From Erysipelotrichaceae bacterium (GTDB taxonomy: Bacteria > Bacillota_I > Bacilli_A > Erysipelotrichales > Erysipelotrichaceae): a stretch of DNA of 44,993 bases. The stretch is from positions 1 through 44,993 of the forward strand of contig JAAYSZ010000018.1 of assembly GCA_012523895.1 (NCBI GenBank), given 5' to 3'. The notes beneath the pieces were generated by a model. It had not been told where the DNA came from and made no database searches. It was given only the letters and a program-made list of their open reading frames with translations. The translations under genes were made by a program, and so were the position numbers. Positions 34,259-41,854 of this stretch are shown piece after piece. Every line of letters begins with the position of its first letter. The stretch's first letter is position 1.

Positions 34259-34580
34259 CTATTTTTCCTGTACCAAGCATTACAGTATACTTTCTATTAT
34301 CAAAGATAATTGTTTGAGCTTGATTAACATTTCCTTTTTCATTAAATACAACATTTTTATCATAAGATATTCCATCAAAATCCATTTCTAAAACATTGTC
34401 TTCTTTATTAGCCATACTTAAGCTTTGTATGTAAAGATAATAATCATCAAATAATAAATAATCATAATTTTTAACTTTAAACATTGGAACTATAAAATAA
34501 AATAATATAGAAATTAATATAAAGACTACAATAAATTCTAATAATACAAATCCTTTATTGAACAGCTGCTTGTCCATCAT
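34233..34580 (-). CDS. comGD: ComGD-like pseudopilin
   Basis: A type IV pilin-like protein with the leader MMDKQLFNKG|FVLLEFIVVFILIS. Glutamate is at +5 as expected for assembly. The soluble part (about 40-115) ends in the VMLGTGKIVEKRFYIN strand region. I start at ATG 34580, which lies inside the comGC 3' end (26-nt overlap). The frame stays open upstream to 34625, but that extension would run through comGC. The ribosome binding site is weak, so it probably depends on coupling to comGC. Confidence 0.78.
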   Translation of the reverse strand: MMDKQLFNKGFVLLEFIVVFILISILFYFIVPMFKVKNYDYLLFDDYYLYIQSLSMANKEDNVLEMDFDGISYDKNVVFNEKGNVNQAQTIIFDNRKYTVMLGTGKIVEKRFYIN

Positions 34581-34848
34581 ATATACCAATACTATTTCCA
34601 TTTGAACAATGTGTTTGATCTTCACTTAATAAACCAACATTAACTAAATCAGATATACTTGATGGATATTCATCATAATCTAATTTGTATTGAAGTATTG
34701 CTGAATCAACAACCTTAACCAGTGCATTGCATCCTTTTGAATCAACAATTTTGATAACTTTTTGTATATTTGGAACTGCAAGTAGAAACAATATTGATAA
34801 TACACTTACCACAATAATCATTTCTAATAAAGTAAAACCTTTTTTCAT
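34555..34848 (-). CDS. comGC: Major competence pseudopilin ComGC
   Basis: The main subunit of the DNA-uptake pseudopilus. The prepilin signature is MKKG|FTLLEMIIVVSVLSILFLL, with G at -1, F at +1 and E at +5, then VPNI. The 97-residue length fits ComGC. Two cysteines (C40 and C82) could form the intramolecular disulfide known in Bacillus ComGC. The ATG follows AGGGGG. Processing needs a prepilin peptidase (ComC), which is not in this window. Confidence 0.93.
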   Translation of the reverse strand: MKKGFTLLEMIIVVSVLSILFLLAVPNIQKVIKIVDSKGCNALVKVVDSAILQYKLDYDEYPSSISDLVNVGLLSEDQTHCSNGNSIGIYDGQAAVQ

Positions 34849-34859
34849 TTTTAACCCCC

Positions 34860-35870
34860 TTATAAATTTGAAATAATGTTTAATGGCATCATTAAAATTT
34901 GATATACGAAAACTAAAACTAATGAAATAGAAGAATATGTAATTATCTGTATTGAATATAAAAATATATTATAAAATTTATTTATTTTAATTTCATTTAC
35001 CTTAATATATCCTTTAATCATTTCATCCATATTTGAAATATACATTGATATATTTAAAAATCTATATAAACCCTTATCAAAGTATATTGATTTAAATGCT
35101 TTCTCCATTGGTTCTCCTTTAAGTAATGCTTTATCAATTTTATCAGCTAAAAAAACTATTACTGGCTTTTCATTTAAACTTTTTAATATATTTATACTTT
35201 CTAGTGTAGAGCAACCAATGCTTAAGCATTGTTCATAAAATCTTGCAAAATCATTACATACTAATAATTTAATTAATCTTGAAATTTTAAATTTAGAAAT
35301 TAGTTTATATCCTTTTACTTTATTATTTTTTTGAATATAAAATAAAATTAATAAAAGAATTAAAGATATAAACACAAATAATATATTTAATAAAATATAA
35401 CTTATTTTTTGAATCTTAATAATATGATTTAAATCATTATTAAACTCTTTCATTAAAGATATTAATACTGGAAATGCAATCAATATAAATACATAAATAC
35501 CAACAATAGTACAAATTAACATCAATAACGGATATACCATTTTTTTTAGATATATTTTTCTTTGATTTTTGGATTCATTATAAATAGATATTGCTAAAGA
35601 TAATGAGTTTTTAAAAGGTAAAAATTTAATAAAGCTAATAAAATATGACTTATATTCTAAAGGACAAAATTCTAAAAAAACTTTTGAAATCTCTTCACCT
35701 ATTTCAAGTTTAGATTTTATAGTTTTAAACATATTTTTATTTTGATTATTTTCGATTAAATTACATGAGTCAATAAATGTGAATCCATTATTCATAAGTG
35801 AAACAATAGCTTCACAATCTAATTTACTAATATAAATCTTCTTTTGCGCTTTCTTTGTAAATAAATCCAT
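34860..35870 (-). CDS. comGB: ComGB, polytopic membrane protein of the pseudopilus
   Basis: Platform protein of the GspF/PilC type that anchors the ATPase to the membrane. Two copies of the T2SF fold are visible, each with hydrophobic helices (about 110-135, 155-175 and 305-328), and the FYEQCLSIGCSTLESINIL segment (about 208-226) is typical. The best start is ATG at 35870. A TTG at 35888 is possible but has no better ribosome binding site. Either overlaps comGA by 44-62 nt. The start ATG lies in the 3' arm of a small TCCATT/AATGGA hairpin. Confidence 0.88.
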   Translation of the reverse strand: MDLFTKKAQKKIYISKLDCEAIVSLMNNGFTFIDSCNLIENNQNKNMFKTIKSKLEIGEEISKVFLEFCPLEYKSYFISFIKFLPFKNSLSLAISIYNESKNQRKIYLKKMVYPLLMLICTIVGIYVFILIAFPVLISLMKEFNNDLNHIIKIQKISYILLNILFVFISLILLLILFYIQKNNKVKGYKLISKFKISRLIKLLVCNDFARFYEQCLSIGCSTLESINILKSLNEKPVIVFLADKIDKALLKGEPMEKAFKSIYFDKGLYRFLNISMYISNMDEMIKGYIKVNEIKINKFYNIFLYSIQIITYSSISLVLVFVYQILMMPLNIISNL

Positions 35871-36801
35871 TTTCAATGGAACTTTCAATTCTTTTTTGAA
35901 GAGTTTTAAATTTGCTTGAGGATGTTTTATTTTTGAAATAATAAATCACCTCCTCTCTGTCCATAAACTCATAAATTCCTATTTTAGTGTTATGTATCGT
36001 ATTAACTAATCTTTGATTGCTAATGCCTTTTAAAACATCAAATAATTGATATTCATTGACTCCTAATTCAATTAATCTATTAATAGCCATAATACAATTT
36101 CCTGAATGAATACTTGTTAAAACTAAATGTCCAGTCAAAGCACTTCTAATAGCCATTGAGGCAGCAACCTCATCTCTTATCTCCCCTATCATAATAATGT
36201 CAGGATCATGTCTCATTAATTGTTTAATGCCTTGAGCATATCCTAAATTTTGTTTTTCATTAATCTGTAATTGAACAAACTTTTCGCTATATACTTCTAT
36301 AGGATCTTCTAAAGTAAATATTTTTTTATTTTCTATTGAATTTAATATTGTATATAAAGTTGTTGTTTTACCACTTCCAGTAGGTCCTGAAAATACATAC
36401 AATCCATATCTATTAAAACTAATACTTTTTAAAAATTCATAAACATCTAAATCATACGTTAAATTTTTAATATTTAATTTATTATGTGCATTTAATATTC
36501 TTAAGACTCCATTAGAAATTTTATAACTATTTATGATAGAAAATCTTAAAGAAATTAATTTTGAATCAACATATGTTTCAAATCTTCCTGTTTGAGGCAA
36601 TAGTTTATTTCCAATATCAATATTTGATTTATATTGTAAATATCTAAAAAGTTTTAAATCATTAGGATTAGATTTTAATCTTCTAATTCTATCACTTAAT
36701 CTCATCTCAATTATTACTTTTTCTTTAGTAACATTAAAATGGATGTCACTAACATTGTGTGCTAATGCTAATCTTAAACACTCATTTAATCTATCTTCCA
36801 T
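35827..36801 (-). CDS. comGA: ComGA, secretion-type traffic ATPase
   Basis: The hexameric motor for pseudopilus assembly and DNA uptake. Walker A is FSGPTGSGKTTTLYTI (about 137-152), the Asp box is FTLEDPIEVYSE, Walker B is HDPDIIMIGEIRDEVAA, and the His box is LTGHLVLTSIHSGN. I start at ATG 36801, which has GAGGGA upstream. A TTG 12 nt earlier is unlikely. It lacks the long N-terminal domain of GspE, as ComGA proteins do (about 324 residues). It heads comGA-GB-GC-GD-GE-GF-GG. Confidence 0.95.
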   Translation of the reverse strand: MEDRLNECLRLALAHNVSDIHFNVTKEKVIIEMRLSDRIRRLKSNPNDLKLFRYLQYKSNIDIGNKLLPQTGRFETYVDSKLISLRFSIINSYKISNGVLRILNAHNKLNIKNLTYDLDVYEFLKSISFNRYGLYVFSGPTGSGKTTTLYTILNSIENKKIFTLEDPIEVYSEKFVQLQINEKQNLGYAQGIKQLMRHDPDIIMIGEIRDEVAASMAIRSALTGHLVLTSIHSGNCIMAINRLIELGVNEYQLFDVLKGISNQRLVNTIHNTKIGIYEFMDREEVIYYFKNKTSSSKFKTLQKRIESSIENGFIYKESAKEDLY

Positions 36802-36844
36802 AATTTCCCTCAATAATATATTGATAAATAAAATAGTATTCCTA

Positions 36845-36868
36845 ATAAAAAAACTGCTTTATGCAGTT
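36845..36868 (-). terminator. Intrinsic terminator between the MFS and comG units
   Basis: On the minus strand, AACTGC (36863-36868) pairs with GCAGTT (36852-36857) across a 5-nt loop and is followed by TTTTTT (36846-36851). It ends the upstream MFS unit and separates it from comGA. The comG promoter must lie in the 50 nt after it or overlap it. A TAAA-GCAGT-TTTT run here resembles one ComK half-box, which is weak evidence. Confidence 0.75.
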
Positions 36869-36902
36869 ATTAATATGACTATCTATAGATAATTTAAATC
36901 AA

Positions 36903-38135
36903 CTATTTAATTTCATTTTTATAATTTATCAAAATACCTAAACCATAAGATATTAAAGATAGTATAAAAATAATATTTAAATCAAACTTACTAACTATTA
37001 CACCACCTAAAAACGATGATATTAAATATGCTGGCGCTATAACTAATCCACTTATAGCTGTATAAATAGGAACTAATCCTTTTTTTGAATAAATAATTAC
37101 TGATATGTTATTACCAATATTATTAGCTAAAGTTGATAAACTAACTAAAATATATAACATATATCCTAATAAAACATTATTCATAAATATTGCAATTAAA
37201 CTACATAAAAATCCAGATATCAACCCTATCTTAATAATGACTTTAGGACCATATTTATCTCCAATATCACCATATACTTTACTAAAAATAAAGTTAGATA
37301 CCAATAATATTGTTGTAGTTGTACCAACATAACCATCACTAACACTGTCTATTGAACTAATTTTAATTATATAAAAAGGTACAGACATTTCGGCAATTGC
37401 CATAAATATTCTTGAAATTAAAATTGAATTAAATTCAGATTTTGATTTTATTACCTTTCTAAATAATATAAAAAAATCTTTTATTAAAAATTGTTTTTTG
37501 TTTGTGTTTTTTTCAACCTCTTTAACACCAAATATAACCACTATTGTTGAAATAACAGCCATTATTACTCCAAACAAGAATAAAATTCTATAATTTATTG
37601 GAAATTTATATCTTACCTCAATATATTTTATTAATTGAGCACTAATTATTCCTGCAAGTGATGCACTAATATTATATAACCCATAAAAACTTGATATGTT
37701 TTTATTTATAACATTAGAAACCATATTATTGAAAACAGGTGAAGACATACCAGCAGAAATAGAATATAGCGAATATGAAATAAAAAATACTGTTAGAGAC
37801 AGTGTTTCACTACCAGTTACTGTATAAGTAGATAAAAAAATTAAAAATAATGTGATTCTTTGAAATCCACATATAATTGTTGAAGACCATTTTGGACTTT
37901 TAGCGTTTGTACCTATTATTGAAGAAACTATTCCTGAAATATTTGATAAACCAAAAAAAATAAATGTTATCATGCTTATCCAAAAAGTATTTGATGTTAA
38001 ATTTGAAACATAAACAGGTAAAACTGTAGTTTGAGAAAACAACGAAAAAGCAAAGCTTGCAAAAAAGCCTTCAATAAGTAAAGTAATAATGTTTCTTTTT
38101 AAATATTTTTCTTTTAAATACAAAATATCATTCAT
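36903..38135 (-). CDS. Major facilitator superfamily transporter
   Basis: A 410-residue membrane protein with about twelve hydrophobic helices. The start has SLFSQTTVLPVYVSNLT in helix 1, and a GDKYGPKVIIKIG loop lies between helices 8 and 9. A central cytoplasmic loop of about 30 residues (near 205-235) splits the halves, the usual MFS layout. Substrate unknown. The ATG follows AAGGATATTT. It stands downstream of the uridine-phosphorylase-like gene by 41 nt, which might suggest nucleoside transport, but that is inference from proximity only. Confidence 0.82.
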   Translation of the reverse strand: MNDILYLKEKYLKRNIITLLIEGFFASFAFSLFSQTTVLPVYVSNLTSNTFWISMITFIFFGLSNISGIVSSIIGTNAKSPKWSSTIICGFQRITLFLIFLSTYTVTGSETLSLTVFFISYSLYSISAGMSSPVFNNMVSNVINKNISSFYGLYNISASLAGIISAQLIKYIEVRYKFPINYRILFLFGVIMAVISTIVVIFGVKEVEKNTNKKQFLIKDFFILFRKVIKSKSEFNSILISRIFMAIAEMSVPFYIIKISSIDSVSDGYVGTTTTILLVSNFIFSKVYGDIGDKYGPKVIIKIGLISGFLCSLIAIFMNNVLLGYMLYILVSLSTLANNIGNNISVIIYSKKGLVPIYTAISGLVIAPAYLISSFLGGVIVSKFDLNIIFILSLISYGLGILINYKNEIK

Positions 38136-38176
38136 AAATATCCTTATAACATAAAAATATAATTATTTAACAATAA

Positions 38177-38917
38177 CTATATTTTTCTTCCTTCTTTATC
38201 TATTTTTATTAACTCTTTAACTGCATCACAAGCAATTTTAATAGTTGATTCCATATCTTTAAAAGACATAATAGCTGATGCTCTTTTATTTCTAATTGAT
38301 GATATAACAAATATAGCTGCAGCTTCCATTTCTGATGCTTTTACATTTGATTTCTCCCACATCTTCCACCTAGCTTTTAATTTATCAGCATTAGGTATAC
38401 TATCTGGATCAACTTCTCCATAAAAGCTATCTTTGCTTTGTGTTATACCTTCAATATAATTCTTACCATTATCTTTTGCGGCTTTAACAAGACACTCAAC
38501 AACAACTCTATCAGCAACTGCTGGATATTCTATTGGTATATATTGAATTGTTGTACCTTCATCTCTTATTGCAGCAGTACAAATAACACCATCTACATCT
38601 TCTTGTTTTGATTCCGCATCTACACGTCCAGCTGTACCTATTCTTATAAAAGTATCTGCTCCACACTTTATTAATTCCTCTACAGCAATGGCCGCAGAAG
38701 GACATCCCATTCCTGTTGATGTTACAGAAACTTTTTCACCATCTAAATAACCTGTCCATGTTTTATGTTCTCTATTATGAGCCACTAATTTTGCATCATC
38801 TAAAAATAATGCAATTAAGTCAGTTCTAAAAGGATCGCCTGGAAGAAACACATATCTTCCTACATCACCTTTTTTACATTTAATGTGATATTGAGTTTCA
38901 AATTCATCATTTTTCAT
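38177..38917 (-). CDS. udp: Uridine phosphorylase-like nucleoside phosphorylase
   Basis: It cleaves nucleosides with phosphate to base and ribose-1-phosphate. The 246 residues begin with VFLPGDPFR (phosphate loop, about 23-31), continue with the TGMGCPSAAIAVEELI segment and GTAGRVD, and include the active-site stretch NVKASEMEAAAIF (about 192-204), which carries the ribose-binding E-M-E. The substitutions around QSKDSFYGE fit uridine phosphorylase more than purine phosphorylase, but base specificity is not settled by sequence alone. The ribosome binding site is GAAGG. It starts a two-gene unit with the MFS gene. Confidence 0.9.
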   Translation of the reverse strand: MKNDEFETQYHIKCKKGDVGRYVFLPGDPFRTDLIALFLDDAKLVAHNREHKTWTGYLDGEKVSVTSTGMGCPSAAIAVEELIKCGADTFIRIGTAGRVDAESKQEDVDGVICTAAIRDEGTTIQYIPIEYPAVADRVVVECLVKAAKDNGKNYIEGITQSKDSFYGEVDPDSIPNADKLKARWKMWEKSNVKASEMEAAAIFVISSIRNKRASAIMSFKDMESTIKIACDAVKELIKIDKEGRKI

Positions 38918-39020
38918 AAATTAACCTTCTTTCAAACTAATATAATACTAAATATATTTTATTTAGATGTTATATTATTACATTAATTATAAAGTATATC
39001 AACATAATATTTTACAATTT

Positions 39021-39052
39021 AAAAACCTTAATCTAAATAAGAATAAGGTTTT
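39021..39052 (-). terminator. Terminator after the MBL-fold gene
   Basis: On the minus strand, AAAACCTTA (39044-39052) pairs with TAAGGTTTT (39022-39030) across a 13-nt loop, followed by TAAATTG. It overlaps the stop codon of the MBL gene. The region 38918-39020 shows no other recognised element. Confidence 0.75.
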
Positions 39053-39650
39053 ATCTATAAAAAGGATTATAACGTAACTCTTCTTTTAGTGTAGTTATTT
39101 CACCGTGTCCTGGATATACTTTTAAATTTGGATCAAGTGTTTTAATTAAATTAATACTTTGATACATTTTTTTATTATTTCCAGTTATTAAATCTGTACG
39201 ACCTATACTGTTTTTAAATAATGTATCACCTGTAAATAAATGATTTTTATATTTAATTAATATACTACCATCACTATGTCCTGGAGTAGAAATTATTTCT
39301 AATTTAAAACTACCCAACACAAAATCATTTTCTTTTAAAGGTTTAACTTCGCTTTTTACTTTACCAAAATAGCCATAAGCTGAGTTTAATTTATGATTTA
39401 ACATTTCTTTATCTTTAAAGTTCATGTATACATCACATTTATAATAATCCACTAAATCATCTACAGCATCAATATGGTCAAAATGACCATGAGTTAAAAT
39501 AATTCCTACAACTTTTTCATCCTTGGAAATATTTGAAATAATTTTATTTGCTTCTTTACCTGGATCAATTATGATAACCTCTTTGTTTTCTTTTAATAAA
39601 TAACAATTAGTACCATAGAGTCCAACAACAACTTTAATAACTTTTTCCAT
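39051..39650 (-). CDS. MBL-fold metallohydrolase (GloB-like)
   Basis: A zinc hydrolase of the glyoxalase II/YqgX class. It has the HxHxDH metal motif in LTHGHFDHID (about 53-62), a second histidine in STPGHSDGS (about 123), FTGDTLF with the bridging aspartate (about 140), and YPGHGE near the C-terminus (about 182). At 199 residues it matches the short bacterial family. Its true substrate is unknown: hydroxyacylglutathione is unlikely in such bacteria. The ATG lies only 8 nt after the U-run of the rpmG terminator and no Shine-Dalgarno is visible. Confidence 0.88.
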   Translation of the reverse strand: MEKVIKVVVGLYGTNCYLLKENKEVIIIDPGKEANKIISNISKDEKVVGIILTHGHFDHIDAVDDLVDYYKCDVYMNFKDKEMLNHKLNSAYGYFGKVKSEVKPLKENDFVLGSFKLEIISTPGHSDGSILIKYKNHLFTGDTLFKNSIGRTDLITGNNKKMYQSINLIKTLDPNLKVYPGHGEITTLKEELRYNPFYR

Positions 39651-39658
39651 ATAAATTT

Positions 39659-39678
39659 AAAAAAAGCCTAATTGGCTT
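39659..39678 (-). terminator. Short terminator after rpmG
   Basis: On the minus strand, AAGCC (39674-39678) pairs with GGCTT (39664-39668) across a 5-nt loop and runs into TTTTTT (about 39659-39664). It overlaps the rpmG stop and sits immediately before the MBL gene. The stem is only 5 bp, so it may be leaky. Confidence 0.6.
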
Positions 39679-39829
39679 ATTTTTTCTCCTTATGAGTTGT
39701 TTTTTTCCTACAAATACGACAATATTTTAATATTTCCATACGTTGTGGATGTTTCTTTTTATTTCTTGTGCCAATATAGTTTTCTTCACCGCAATCTGCA
39801 CATTTGAAAGTGATATTTTCTCTTGCCAT
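39677..39829 (-). CDS. rpmG: 50S ribosomal protein L33, zinc-ribbon type
   Basis: A 50-residue ribosomal protein, missed by length-limited gene finding. The sequence begins MARENITFKCADCGEENY and ends with the basic KTTHKEKK. It has CADC (residues 10-13) and CRIC (37-40), the zinc-binding C+ form of L33. The ATG at 39829 follows GGAGGG. A TTGATA-18-TATACT promoter lies upstream, divergent from ispG. Confidence 0.95.
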   Translation of the reverse strand: MARENITFKCADCGEENYIGTRNKKKHPQRMEILKYCRICRKKTTHKEKK

Positions 39830-39857
39830 CTTTAACCCTCCTAAATAACGCATTGAA

Positions 39858-39926
39858 AGTATAGCACAAAATAATTACAAATATCAACTTTGATTGTTTA
39901 AAACAATGTAATTTTGTTGATATAAT
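39858..39926. promoter_or_regulatory. Divergent rpmG/ispG promoters with a palindrome
   Basis: Minus strand for rpmG: TTGATA (39882-39887), 18-nt spacer, TATACT (39858-39863). Plus strand for ispG: TTAAAA (39898-39903), 17-nt spacer, TATAAT (39921-39926). A perfect palindrome ATTGTTT-A-AAACAAT (39893-39907) covers the ispG -35. It could be an operator for a dimeric repressor, or chance in AT-rich DNA. Confidence 0.5.
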
Positions 39927-39947
39927 TGTAAAGAGAGGAATTTATAT

Positions 39948-41012
39948 ATGAAAAGATGTGAAACAAGACCTATCAAAGTTGGAAACTTACAAATAGGAAA
40001 CCAAAATAAAGTAATTATACAATCAATGACAAATACCAAAACTAAAGACATTGATAAAACCATTGAGCAAATTAATTTATTAGAAAAAAAAGGTTGTGAA
40101 TTAGTTAGACTTGCAATATTAGATGAAGAAGATGCAAAAGCAATTTCAAAAATAAAAGAAAAAGTTAATGTGCCTTTAGTAGCTGATATTCATTTTAATC
40201 ATAAATTCGCATTAATAGCTTTAGATAATGGAATAGACAAAATTAGAATTAATCCAGGTAACATTGGTAAAAAAGAAAATGTAGAAGCGATTGTAAACAA
40301 ATGCAAAGAAAAAAATGTTCCAATTAGGATTGGTATTAATTCGGGTTCACTAGAAAAAAATCTTTTAGAAAAATATGGTAAGCCAACACATGAAGCAATG
40401 ATTGAAAGTGCTAAAGGACACATTAAAATATTAGAAGATTTAGATTTTTATGATATATGCTTATCTTTTAAATCAAGCGATGTTGTACTTACAATTAAAT
40501 CATATGAATTAGCTAGTACATTATTTAAATATCCACTTCATTTAGGAGTAACTGAAGCTGGCACTTTTAATGGCAGTGCTATAAAATCAAGTGCAGCTTT
40601 AGGAACTTTGCTATATCAAGGCATTGGAGATACTATTAGAATTTCGGTAAGTGGGCCTCCTGAAAGTGAAATGATTATAGCTAAACAATTATTAAATTGT
40701 TTTAATTTAATTGATAATGTACCTAATTTAATTTCTTGTCCAACTTGTGGAAGAATACAATACGATATGTTACCGATTGTAAATGAAATCGAAGACTTCC
40801 TAAGTGAAATTAATTCAAATATTGAAGTAGCAATTATGGGATGTGTTGTAAATGGGCCTCAAGAGGCTTCTAGAGCTGATATTGGTATTGCTGGAGGTAA
40901 AGATACTGCAATACTATTTAAGAAAGGCAAACTAATTAAAACCGTCAAACAAGAGGATTTAATTTCTACATTAAAAGAAGAAATATATAAAATGGTAAAC
41001 AGCGAAGATTAA
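39948..41012 (+). CDS. ispG: 4-hydroxy-3-methylbut-2-en-1-yl diphosphate synthase (IspG/GcpE)
   Basis: The sixth step of the MEP isoprenoid pathway, a 4Fe-4S enzyme reducing the cyclic diphosphate to HMBPP. Family segments are IQSMTNTKTKDI (about 24-35), VADIHFNHKFAL, RINPGNIG and SCPTCGR (C-x2-C, near 265), with the third cysteine in MGCVVNGPQEA (near 300). At 354 residues it is the usual length. The ATG follows GAGAGGAA. It matches the ispH gene 2.3 kb away, the next step in the pathway. Confidence 0.96.
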   Translation: MKRCETRPIKVGNLQIGNQNKVIIQSMTNTKTKDIDKTIEQINLLEKKGCELVRLAILDEEDAKAISKIKEKVNVPLVADIHFNHKFALIALDNGIDKIRINPGNIGKKENVEAIVNKCKEKNVPIRIGINSGSLEKNLLEKYGKPTHEAMIESAKGHIKILEDLDFYDICLSFKSSDVVLTIKSYELASTLFKYPLHLGVTEAGTFNGSAIKSSAALGTLLYQGIGDTIRISVSGPPESEMIIAKQLLNCFNLIDNVPNLISCPTCGRIQYDMLPIVNEIEDFLSEINSNIEVAIMGCVVNGPQEASRADIGIAGGKDTAILFKKGKLIKTVKQEDLISTLKEEIYKMVNSED

Positions 41013-41026
41013 TTCTTCGCTGCTTT
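41000..41026. terminator. Convergent terminator between ispG and nfo
   Basis: CAGCGAAGA (41000-41008) pairs with TCTTCGCTG (41014-41022) across a 5-nt loop, then CTTTT on the plus strand. It overlaps the ispG stop and the nfo stop region. Confidence 0.88.
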
Positions 41027-41854
41027 TAATAATGCTATTTCTTCTTTATAAGGCGGTTTGTTATCAACCCAAGGTGTTTCTAATATTTTAATAGTATGTT
41101 TTAATCTTTCATTGTGCACAATACTATATAGTATATCAAAACCTATGGTACCTTTTCCTATATTTTCATGTCTGTCTTTTTGAGCACCCATTGGATTTTT
41201 AGAATCATTTACATGAACAACTTTAATTCTTTCTATTCCAATTAATCTATCAAATTCATCTAATACATCATCAAACTTAGTTAGATCATATCCAGCATCA
41301 TTAATATGACAAGTATCTAAACATACTCCATATTTATCAGGATTTTCTACATTTTCTAAAATATATTTTATTTCTTCAAAAGTTCTTCCTATTTCAGTAC
41401 CCTTTCCAGCCATAGTTTCAAGTAAAATCATAATATTATGTTCCTTTTTAACAACTAAATTTAAAGCTTCTATTATTGCTTGTATACCCTCTTCTTTTGT
41501 TTGAGATACATGAGATCCTGGATGGATTACAAGATAAAAAGCTCCAATTTCTATAACTCTATTTATTTCTTTTTCTAAAAATTCTAAAGCTATTTCTCTA
41601 GTTCTTGGATTTACTTTATTTCCTAAATTAATAATATATGGCGCATGAACAACAAGATTTTTAATGTCTATATTATGTTTATCCATTAAAGATTTTGCTT
41701 CATCTAATTTAAACTGTGAAATTGGTTTTCTAATAGTATTTTGAGGAGCACCTGTATAAATCATTAAAGCATTAGCATTATAAGAAATTGTTTCTTCTAT
41801 AGCTCCTAGCAAGTAATCAGGAGCTTTTAAACTGACATGAGATCCTATAATCAT
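41009..41854 (-). CDS. nfo: Endonuclease IV (AP endonuclease)
   Basis: It incises 5' to abasic sites and removes 3' blocks in base-excision repair. A TIM-barrel with zinc ligands visible in HAPYIINL, HPGSHV, the LLETMAGKGTEIG segment, CLDTCHINDAGYD and HVNDSKNPMGAQKDRHENIGKG. At 281 residues it is full length. The ATG overlaps the cshB stop in an ATGA arrangement, so it is coupled to the helicase gene. The cshB-nfo pair is conserved in Bacillus. Confidence 0.97.
   Translation of the reverse strand: MIIGSHVSLKAPDYLLGAIEETISYNANALMIYTGAPQNTIRKPISQFKLDEAKSLMDKHNIDIKNLVVHAPYIINLGNKVNPRTREIALEFLEKEINRVIEIGAFYLVIHPGSHVSQTKEEGIQAIIEALNLVVKKEHNIMILLETMAGKGTEIGRTFEEIKYILENVENPDKYGVCLDTCHINDAGYDLTKFDDVLDEFDRLIGIERIKVVHVNDSKNPMGAQKDRHENIGKGTIGFDILYSIVHNERLKHTIKILETPWVDNKPPYKEEIALLKAAKN

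Noticed and set aside
36840..36902. ComK boxes in front of comGA
   Set aside because: Only one imperfect AAAA-N5-TTTT-like half site was seen, and such motifs are expected by chance in DNA this AT-rich.
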